IMG/VR virus record: IMGVR_UViG_3300044797_000394
Span: 62,001-126,000 of that record
DNA length: 64,000 nt
Direction: 5' to 3' (one strand)
Origin: a virus
Under the pieces are notes generated by a model that searched no databases, was not told where the DNA came from, and saw nothing but the letters and a program-made list of their open reading frames with translations. Shown piece after piece: positions 58,516 to 64,000 of this stretch (position 1 is the stretch's first letter; each line of letters starts with the position of its first letter). A program made the translations under genes and the position numbers.

Positions 58516-59215
58516 GGGACGTGGCTTTCAAGAGAGATTCGAGATGCTCGGATCTCCTCTTGTAGACTTTGAGAAGTACTGAGTTCTTGTTGTTCATAGT
58601 CGACTGAAAGTAGTGGAATCCTCGGCTTTGTTCGATCATAGTTGAAGTTCTGCCATACCACTCTGTCCGCCCTGCGAGCTCGAGAATAGCTAGGTACAAC
58701 CCTGACTTTGACGGGGCATTGCACAAGGAGAAGGAGATGGAAGCGCAGTTCATAGCCAGGGAGTGAAACTTGTCGGCATTCTCTCCTATGGCTTTTGATT
58801 CGGCATCAATTGCCTCATCTGAAGCGCGGTCGCACCATTCGGTTAGGAGATTCTCCGTAACCGAGCTATGGTTCACAACAAAACAGGCGCCCCCGGCCGT
58901 TAGAAACGGTCCCTGCTCTAGGACTTTGGCGGAGATGACGTCATTGACGGCGTCATCTAGAAATGGGAAGTGCGACCTGAGGAGCCAAACCTCAGCGCTT
59001 TTGAATAAGGGTTCTGGCGGTATGATGCACAAACCTTGTTTTTGAAGGGCCTCAACGTCCCCTTCCAGGTCCTCCACCTCAACGTTATCACCCGAGTACC
59101 CGATGACTTTGAACAAGGCGCCTGCCTTGTCTTGAATGATCGGTTTGGCTCTGATAAGTGGGGAGCTACCCGCCCACTCGAAGGGGGCTCCCACAATTGT
59201 CCAATTCGAGTCCAT
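58508..59215 (-). CDS. Hypothetical protein
   Basis: A 235-residue protein. The N-terminal 60 residues are strand-rich (SNWTIVGAPFEWAGSS, FKVIGYSGDNVEVEDLEGD), like an SH3-type barrel; the rest is helical (CDRASDEAIDAESKAIGENA). The start lies inside the end of the gutted methylase gene in another frame, a 50-base overlap. No family is recognised. Confidence 0.5.
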   Translation of the reverse strand: MDSNWTIVGAPFEWAGSSPLIRAKPIIQDKAGALFKVIGYSGDNVEVEDLEGDVEALQKQGLCIIPPEPLFKSAEVWLLRSHFPFLDDAVNDVISAKVLEQGPFLTAGGACFVVNHSSVTENLLTEWCDRASDEAIDAESKAIGENADKFHSLAMNCASISFSLCNAPSKSGLYLAILELAGRTEWYGRTSTMIEQSRGFHYFQSTMNNKNSVLLKVYKRRSEHLESLLKATSLE

Positions 59216-60065
59216 CAAAGATATTACCACCAGTTCTGGCCACGAGAGTGCAAATCCAACTGATGAGCTCAACCCGATTGCGGAACTGGGGATAAAAGCG
59301 AGACGCCCCACCCATATCCGCATAGACTTTGGATGCTTTGGCATCTCCCCCACTGAACCAGGAGTCTGTTTTTGCCGACGACGGGTGCTCGTGGTTTGAT
59401 TTGGGGTCCGCCCGTCCCGTCAGGGTCGACGCACGGTTACCGCTTTGAAGATCTAGTTCATGTACGAAACACCCCTGTTCGCATTCGTACGTGGGTATAG
59501 TTTCTTTGCCCCCCTCTTCGGCGTAGGTCATGTCGTCCATCGGGGGTTTTTCGATGTTACCCCCGAACGTTTTACCTCCGCTTTTCGTGCGATGGGCAAC
59601 GCCTGTCGTAACGCTTCTCGTCCCAACGAGGCGGCATCCGTCGCTATGAACGAAGGCCATATTTGTTGGCCAGCGACCGCCCTTGTTAGGCGGATTCGCC
59701 TTGTCACCCCCATACCCATCCCCCATTCCAAAGCCGCGAGCATGGCCCATCCCAGAGCGCGGTTTGCCCGTTGCCGAAAAGAATTCGCTGAGATCCGCTT
59801 TGATACGACTCCCGTTGATGTTCATCGGGCCCGTACCGTACTTGATGACCGAATCAATGACTGTCCCCTCGATGGGTGCTCGGTAGAGTAGAGCGTAGGA
59901 CGTTGATAACCCGGGTCCGAAGATGGCGAGAGTGTCTTTTAGGGAGAAGCCCGCAACTCGAGCTCGAACCGAAGCGTCAAAGTCTTCCGTTAGGAGAACG
60001 ACGTACCCACCGGGAAAGACGTCCACGGAAGTCCAATCACGTAGGATCGCTGCATCGAAGGTCAT
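59166..60065 (-). CDS. Second methyltransferase-like protein lacking catalytic and SAM motifs
   Basis: A 299-residue protein. It matches the same phage DNA-methylase family as 33513-34226: VFPGGYVVLLTEDFDA, LLYRAPIEGTVIDSVIKYGT, GPMNINGSRIKA, GRWPTNMAFVH and ASRFYPQFRN then WICTLVARTGGNIFDG. The DPPY motif that should precede, and DPFxGSGTT that should follow GGxxxD, are both missing. So it keeps the fold's middle, including the GTGALNIDGCRI-like segment, but cannot methylate unless helped. It overlaps DUF1653 by 4 bases. Confidence 0.6.
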   Translation of the reverse strand: MTFDAAILRDWTSVDVFPGGYVVLLTEDFDASVRARVAGFSLKDTLAIFGPGLSTSYALLYRAPIEGTVIDSVIKYGTGPMNINGSRIKADLSEFFSATGKPRSGMGHARGFGMGDGYGGDKANPPNKGGRWPTNMAFVHSDGCRLVGTRSVTTGVAHRTKSGGKTFGGNIEKPPMDDMTYAEEGGKETIPTYECEQGCFVHELDLQSGNRASTLTGRADPKSNHEHPSSAKTDSWFSGGDAKASKVYADMGGASRFYPQFRNRVELISWICTLVARTGGNIFDGLELDNCGSPLRVGG

Positions 60066-60307
60066 GTGTATGGCTTGAATAGAATGAATCTAGGTCTCTC
60101 GACACCGTCGGGCCACGGTACGACTTCGTTCCACTGCTCGATTCTGCGAGAATGGTACGTCCCGTTTGTCAAGGACTTGTAGCTCACGCGGAACCCGCCC
60201 GTGTCAGCGTCTCGCTCGACGCGCTTGGACTCGTAGAGGCCGCCCTTAAAGTGCTTCCACAACCCGTGGGTCATCTCGGGGTACTCATCCGTATCGTGGG
60301 ATGCCAT
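60062..60307 (-). CDS. DUF1653-like protein
   Basis: An 81-residue protein matching the DUF1653 pattern: GLWKHFKGGLYESKRVERDA then a strand pair and PRFILFKPY at the C-terminus. The domain is a small beta fold of unknown function found in bacteria and phages. The start at ATG 60307 is supported by a GGTGTA element 10 bases upstream; a GTG at 60313 is possible. Confidence 0.7.
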   Translation of the reverse strand: MASHDTDEYPEMTHGLWKHFKGGLYESKRVERDADTGGFRVSYKSLTNGTYHSRRIEQWNEVVPWPDGVERPRFILFKPYT

Positions 60308-60317
60308 GCCCACTCTT

Positions 60318-60323
60318 TACACC
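60318..60323 (-). promoter_or_regulatory. GGTGTA element before the DUF1653 gene
   Basis: The minus-strand hexamer lies 10 bases before the ATG at 60307. Confidence 0.5.
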
Positions 60324-60326
60324 GTT

Positions 60327-60659
60327 TTAGTTGGCGGTGCGACGAACTTCGGTGAGCAGCAGGTGGAGAAGAGGATCAAACGATTTTGCGACCGGGTGGA
60401 GTGCAGCCCATGAGTGAAGGGTCAGTGGGGACCGACTCCACTTGATTTGAGCCCTAAGCTTTGCCGCATCTTCCCAGTCGCCATCCCACCACGCGATACC
60501 CTTGAGGTTTGGATCTTGAGGGGACACAAGAAGAACGACCCCCTGCTGCTTGTCTTTTGAGGCTAGGAAAAGAGCGGGTTTATACCCGAGGGATCGAATA
60601 CTAACCCACGCAGGAACCGACTCAGTTGTACTGCTTTGGGTGAGAGACTTACGGGTCAT
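60327..60659 (-). CDS. Hypothetical protein
   Basis: A 110-residue protein (AWVSIRSLGYKPALFLASKD, GIAWWDGDWEDAAKLRAQIK) with strands and a Trp-rich patch. The start at ATG 60659 is chosen because upstream sequence in this frame is antisense to the divergent phosphoesterase gene. No family is recognised. Confidence 0.5.
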   Translation of the reverse strand: MTRKSLTQSSTTESVPAWVSIRSLGYKPALFLASKDKQQGVVLLVSPQDPNLKGIAWWDGDWEDAAKLRAQIKWSRSPLTLHSWAALHPVAKSFDPLLHLLLTEVRRTAN

Positions 60660-60701
60660 TTGTTCACTACACTTTAGTGCACCCTTTGACATTTGGCAAA
60701 T

Positions 60702-60707
60702 GGTGTA
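60702..60707 (+). promoter_or_regulatory. GGTGTA element before the metallophosphoesterase gene
   Basis: The hexamer lies 12 bases before the ATG at 60720; an internal GGAG lies between. Confidence 0.5.
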
Positions 60708-60719
60708 AACGGAGTCGTC

Positions 60720-61517
60720 ATGGAACTCATATGGATCACCGACCCGCACCTTAACTTTCTGGGACAACCCTTCGGTCCGAAGGCATTTGGGGTGTCCGTG
60801 TTTGAGGAGCACCCTAACCTCGATGCCGTGGTTATGACAGGAGACCTGGCTGAGTGCGACTCGTTCAAAGAGATGGTGGAGTCCTTTGCCCAAGGAGTCG
60901 GGAAGACTGTTTGGTTCGTACTTGGCAACCATGACGCGTACAACGGTTCTATTCGTTGGATGAAGAAGCAGGCAGCTTCAATGAAGGGTCTTGCCCGATG
61001 GCTAGTCACCGAGAAGCTCGTGGAACTTGCTCCCGGAGTCGCCTTGGTTGGCCAGGATGGTTGGTATGACGCTAGGAACGGAAAGCCACAGACATCGAAC
61101 GTGGCCCTGTCGGACTTCTTTGCGATAGGAGAGTTTCTTGGGAAATGGGGGAACGGTATAATCGCCGAAGCCAGTTCCTTAGCGGACAATGAGGCTCAGG
61201 TCGCGGATCGTTCCTTGAGAGAGGCTATCGAGAAGGGTTACAAACGCATCGTGTTTGCAACGCACGTTCCCCCGTACGCGTTGGCAACTTGGCACGAGGG
61301 AAAGATCTCTGACGGGAACTTTCTACCTTGGATGAGCAGTAAAGTTATGGGTGAGGTACTCGACGAGATCGTGTCGGAACATCTCGACGTGGATATTACC
61401 GTACTGTGCGGTCATACTCATAGTCCCGGCACTTACCGTAGGGCCCCAAACCTGACCGTTTTGACCGGACGATCTCGCTACGGATACCCTTGCGTGTCGG
61501 GCGAGTTCAACTTTTAA
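60720..61517 (+). CDS. Metallophosphoesterase, calcineurin type
   Basis: A 265-residue enzyme with all five motifs: WITDPHLNF (DxH), VVMTGDLAEC (GD), FVLGNHDAY (GNHD), VFATHVPPY and CGHTHSPG. By layout it resembles 3',5'-cyclic-nucleotide or DNA phosphoesterases; the substrate is not determined. The ATG at 60720 follows a GGTGTA element. It stands alone on the plus strand between minus-strand genes, so it is its own transcription unit. Confidence 0.88.
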   Translation: MELIWITDPHLNFLGQPFGPKAFGVSVFEEHPNLDAVVMTGDLAECDSFKEMVESFAQGVGKTVWFVLGNHDAYNGSIRWMKKQAASMKGLARWLVTEKLVELAPGVALVGQDGWYDARNGKPQTSNVALSDFFAIGEFLGKWGNGIIAEASSLADNEAQVADRSLREAIEKGYKRIVFATHVPPYALATWHEGKISDGNFLPWMSSKVMGEVLDEIVSEHLDVDITVLCGHTHSPGTYRRAPNLTVLTGRSRYGYPCVSGEFNF

Positions 61518-61872
61518 ACTCGCTTCAGAACCCGAAGGAGTTTGCCTACGATCTCGTGGGTCAAATCATTCCATTTGGAAGCGAGAAGTACGGCAATTTG
61601 CACGTGGTCGTCGCTTTTATCCTCAGTGGACAAAATGACTTTTCCACGATCGCGAGCCGCGGCCGCCAATAGGGGAATCGGGTCTGCCTGAAGGTATGAA
61701 GCGATTTTCCGAACCCTTTCATCCGAAGGCGGGTCTCGATGACCTCGTTCGATGTCGGATAGATAGGGCAGGCTGACGTCCAGGGAATCCGCCAAATCTT
61801 TGAGTTTGACCTCCTTGGCGGTTCGGGCTTCACGCATAGCTGGACCGAACAATTTTGAGCTCTCGTTCTTCA
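61514..61872 (-). CDS. XRE-family helix-turn-helix regulator
   Basis: A 118-residue protein. AMREARTAKEVKLKDLADSL, VSLPYLSDIERGHRDPP and RVRKIASYLQADP are the canonical HTH_3 fold (residues about 12-65), followed by a C-terminal region of unknown role. It is a likely transcriptional repressor in the phage regulatory circuit. The start is GTG 61872, with GGTGTA 11 bases upstream. It overlaps the convergent phosphoesterase by 4 bases. Confidence 0.85.
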
Positions 61873-61883
61873 CAATGGAATAC

Positions 61884-61889
61884 CTACAC
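61884..61889 (-). promoter_or_regulatory. GGTGTA element before the XRE regulator gene
   Basis: The minus-strand hexamer lies 11 bases before the GTG at 61872, and overlaps the intergenic gap after the 61893-63281 gene. Confidence 0.5.
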
Positions 61890-61892
61890 CAT

Positions 61893-63281
61893 TCAATCGT
61901 CGTCGAGGAGATGATCGAACGCCGTTTTCTTCTCAACCTTCTTGAACTTGCGAGCATTCGTAAAGTCATCCACGGGCACATTACGAGTACGTCCTGTAGA
62001 CCCACCAAACACAACGGCGGTCATTTTGCGGAGGTCGACCGACTGTATTCTGACATATTCATCAGACTCGAAGGAGAACCACTCCTCATCGATCTCGAGG
62101 TGAATGGTAGGATGGGGTTCTGGTACGGTTTCATTTGTGGGTAGACCACTTTTCACATACTCGGTGTGAAAATCGTTCAACCAGAGAATACACGGGGACG
62201 TCGTTTCTAACGCCCCTTTCAAAGCGACGGACCATTGACCGTCGTTCTCCTCTACCCTTAAAATCTCAACTTCTTTGCCGGTCTCCCGCTGGTAGTAGAC
62301 GCTTCCGACTTTGGGAAGTTTGATTGTCGCCGCCTGAGACACGCTGTCCGTGGTCCCCTTCATTTCTGGGTCAATCATAGGGGTCGTTCCCATGATCCTC
62401 TTGACCATCGAGACTACTCCACCTAGCACCGTGCTGGGCTCAGAGGGTGGTGGGGGTGGCGCGGGAACAGGAGGGAGCACGGACTTTCCTCCGATACCAC
62501 CGATCTTTTGGATGGGTCGACGGCTGACGGTGCTCCCTGCGGGTGCCCTTCTCGCCCGAACAAGTACGGATCCGTCGGTAAGGGACGCGATCATGTGCAC
62601 GGGGATACCCCCGAACTTAGCGATTTCGAACCCCGAGTCTGGTACTACCTTTTCATCTACAACGATGTCGTAGCGCTTGCTGTTCTGTCGAAGAGCCTCC
62701 CAGGCGGAACGACTGCATTCGATGCGATTGATTTCAGAACTCTCGAGCATCGTTTCCGTTAGTTCCATGATGGTGTCCGCGTACCACCGACCATAGTTGT
62801 CTACGTTCTTGGACGGTTCAGAAATGAGTCCCCAACGGGAGCTGCACAGAGTGCACGTCCACCACCCGAATTCCCCGCGTTCGAGTCGACCGAGTCGAAC
62901 GTCCTCGACGGGGTCCATACTCCCACATTCGGGGCACTGGATGACGTTTCTCGGAGGTTGGCTAGTGGGGATAGCGGCTCCCGGAGTGTGCATTGTCGCT
63001 AAAATGCCTACAGGTAGGTGCTTAGGGCACACAAAGTCTGGAGAGGTGCCTCTCGAATACGTGAGAATCCCGGGTTCCTTGCACCGGGAACAGTGCAGGG
63101 AAGTCTGGGGCGGCGCCGCGACCATGTGCCACTGTCCCTCGAATCGGCTCGTGGGAACGTGCATGCGGGCACCCGTAAGGGCGACGAGGGTGACCCGCGT
63201 GTTGGTCACCTCCGCCACGATTCCCCGTGTGATACGGCTGTGCTGGTCTCCTGTTTCCCACGTTTCACCGGGTTGGGGCAT
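61893..63281 (-). CDS. Multidomain zinc protein with C-terminal FDHLL tag
   Basis: A 462-residue protein. An N-terminal SH3-like region (GETWETGDQHSRI) is followed by zinc-type pairs (CSRCKE, CPKH, CPECGS, CTLCSS), a helical region, a Pro-rich linker (PVPAPPPPPSEP) and a C-terminal strand region, ending KKTAFDHLLDDD, a clear copy of the shared C-terminal tag. Start chosen at ATG 63281, with a purine-rich leader. No enzyme motif is seen. Confidence 0.6.
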   Translation of the reverse strand: MPQPGETWETGDQHSRITRGIVAEVTNTRVTLVALTGARMHVPTSRFEGQWHMVAAPPQTSLHCSRCKEPGILTYSRGTSPDFVCPKHLPVGILATMHTPGAAIPTSQPPRNVIQCPECGSMDPVEDVRLGRLERGEFGWWTCTLCSSRWGLISEPSKNVDNYGRWYADTIMELTETMLESSEINRIECSRSAWEALRQNSKRYDIVVDEKVVPDSGFEIAKFGGIPVHMIASLTDGSVLVRARRAPAGSTVSRRPIQKIGGIGGKSVLPPVPAPPPPPSEPSTVLGGVVSMVKRIMGTTPMIDPEMKGTTDSVSQAATIKLPKVGSVYYQRETGKEVEILRVEENDGQWSVALKGALETTSPCILWLNDFHTEYVKSGLPTNETVPEPHPTIHLEIDEEWFSFESDEYVRIQSVDLRKMTAVVFGGSTGRTRNVPVDDFTNARKFKKVEKKTAFDHLLDDD

Positions 63282-63303
63282 TTTGCTCTTCTTCCTATCG
63301 AGT

Positions 63304-63323
63304 GGTGTAGGTAGACTTACACC
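63304..63323. promoter_or_regulatory. Divergent GGTGTA pair
   Basis: Two copies face each other: GGTGTA on the plus strand (63304-63309) and on the minus strand (63318-63323), within ggtgtaggtagacttacacc. The plus copy lies 17 bases before the J-domain gene ATG, the minus copy 36 bases before the zinc-protein ATG. It looks like a shared bidirectional control site. Confidence 0.55.
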
Positions 63324-63326
63324 GCG

Positions 63327-63743
63327 ATGAGCACGGAACAGTTTGATCAACAAACTCGCCTGAACTCCCTGAAGGACCTAGGGGTCAACTTCCCAGAGGA
63401 CTTTCAAGCACTTCAGCGGTCGCCCTTAGAGCAAGCCAAAGAGAAACTCGTTCAGCTCAAAGAGCGGGTCAAGACGAACTACCGTCGCTTGATCAAGGAA
63501 CTTCACCCGGACCAAAATGGCGGGGACGAGGAAAAGACCAAAAGATTCAAGGCTATAACGTACGAGTACAACGAACTGTGTAAGCTCGAAGTACATCCTC
63601 CTCGGCCGATGCCAGCCATGATGCCCATGGGGATCCCGTTTTGGAATGGGACATCATCGGCGACCACAGGGACTGGCACGGGTGCGACATTTCATGTATT
63701 TATCGTCCAAAATGGCCACGGGTTCGGAGTTCGTCGTGGGTAG
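63327..63743 (+). CDS. J-domain protein
   Basis: A 138-residue protein. Residues about 50-88 are YRRLIKELHPDQNGGDEEKT and FKAITYEYNELCKL, a J-domain with the HPD triad. J-domains recruit and activate Hsp70 (DnaK); the phage may use it to direct host DnaK to assembly or replication. It has no G/F or zinc region; the tail is Pro/Met- then Gly/Thr-rich. Confidence 0.85.
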   Translation: MSTEQFDQQTRLNSLKDLGVNFPEDFQALQRSPLEQAKEKLVQLKERVKTNYRRLIKELHPDQNGGDEEKTKRFKAITYEYNELCKLEVHPPRPMPAMMPMGIPFWNGTSSATTGTGTGATFHVFIVQNGHGFGVRRG

Positions 63744-63755
63744 AGAAGCGCGACC

Positions 63756-63761
63756 GGTGTA
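63756..63761 (+). promoter_or_regulatory. GGTGTA element before the last gene
   Basis: The hexamer lies 11 bases before a GTG and 14 before the ATG at 63776, in gaccggtgtaagctagg. Confidence 0.5.
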
Positions 63762-63775
63762 AGCTAGGAACTGTG

Positions 63776-64000
63776 ATGAGCAAAAGTGATATCTTGAGCC
63801 TGGGGCCGCAACTTCCAAACGGAGACGTGTCCTTCATTCGGACGCGCGAGTCGGAGGGGGAAGTGACCGTTGAGGCTGGTACAATCGAGCTCATCGAGGA
63901 GAGCAAGATTCCAGAGACCGAAGGGGAGGTTCTCCGATTGAGGCATATCGGGGACAACCGTTACGAGGTGACGAGCACCACTCGTACGGGTCCGCCGCAG
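63776..64000 (+). CDS. Hypothetical protein, 3' end outside window
   Basis: At least 75 residues, open to the window edge: MSKSDILSLGPQLPNGDVSF then an acidic, strand-forming stretch (GEVTVEAGTIELIEESKIPE). No family is recognised. The GTG at 63773 in the same frame is an alternative start. Confidence 0.55.
   Translation, partial: MSKSDILSLGPQLPNGDVSFIRTRESEGEVTVEAGTIELIEESKIPETEGEVLRLRHIGDNRYEVTSTTRTGPPQ

Noticed and set aside
1-64000. CRISPR arrays, tRNA or rRNA genes
   Set aside because: No regularly spaced repeats and no tRNA-like cloverleaf could be recognised by eye; almost all sequence is coding.
1-64000. Prophage or bacterial chromosome origin
   Set aside because: No integrase, attachment site or host housekeeping gene is visible; gene density and content fit a lytic large phage better.

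Overview
This window is a densely packed stretch of a large double-stranded DNA phage genome, most likely a jumbo phage. GC looks to be in the mid fifties by eye. Almost every base is coding: the longest gap without a gene is about 170 bases, and neighbouring genes typically overlap by ATGA, GTGA or TGATG junctions. There is a full set of phage-type replication and nucleotide enzymes and no cellular housekeeping locus. No terminase, portal, major capsid or tail module is visible, so the rest of the genome lies outside. A lipobox lipoprotein (1307-1828) and a Dam-type methylase hint at a Gram-negative host, but the host cannot be named from this sequence.

Layout. 1-1.8 kb: the end of a probable structural gene, a membrane protein and a lipoprotein, possibly lysis or envelope functions. 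1.8-11.2 kb: an HExxH metallopeptidase, then a replication block (SNF2-type helicase, zinc-ribbon protein, DnaB-like helicase, primase zinc-finger protein, family A DNA polymerase). 11.2-14.1 kb: small proteins and a three-gene module that looks like DUF2997, DUF1257/Ycf35 and a Ycf46-type AAA ATPase. 15.8-18.2 kb: HAD nucleotidase, thyA and folA. 18.6-20.6 kb: a GIY-YIG homing endonuclease and a nitrilase-family enzyme. 20.6-24.8 kb: ClpX, then three proteins starting with an LRVAARY-like peptide. 24.8-30.9 kb: a DUF1848 radical-SAM-like protein, many small zinc-binding proteins and a SAM methyltransferase. 30.9-34.2 kb: DHH phosphoesterase, a DNA methylase with an Mrr-like C-terminal domain, and a methylase-like protein lacking catalytic motifs. 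34.2-38.9 kb: LRVAARY-motif proteins, including a metallopeptidase and a topoisomerase-IB-like protein, then a glycosyltransferase and a strong terminator. 39-46.8 kb: metallophosphoesterase, two more metallopeptidases, Dam and RNase HII on the minus strand, HNH nuclease, HD hydrolase and dNMP kinase. 47-55.6 kb: a zeta-toxin-like P-loop protein, an endolysin, many unknowns, a 2H phosphoesterase and another metallopeptidase. 55.6-64 kb: small zinc and winged-helix proteins on both strands, MazG, a second gutted methylase, DUF1653, a metallophosphoesterase, an XRE repressor and a J-domain protein.

Three recurrent sequence signals tie the window together. First, the hexamer GGTGTA lies 9-12 bases before the start codon of about twenty genes on both strands and is a candidate phage-specific promoter core. 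Second, an amphipathic peptide of the type LRVAARY/F occurs at the N-terminus, at domain joints or at the C-terminus of about a dozen otherwise unrelated proteins, including four of the six HExxH metallopeptidases; it looks like a targeting or processing tag. Third, at least seven unrelated proteins in 28-63 kb end in a shared C-terminal peptide of the type (K/T)(T/S)(V/A)(F/W)xHLLxDD. The two tags have not been matched here to any described family and are the best candidates for a new system.
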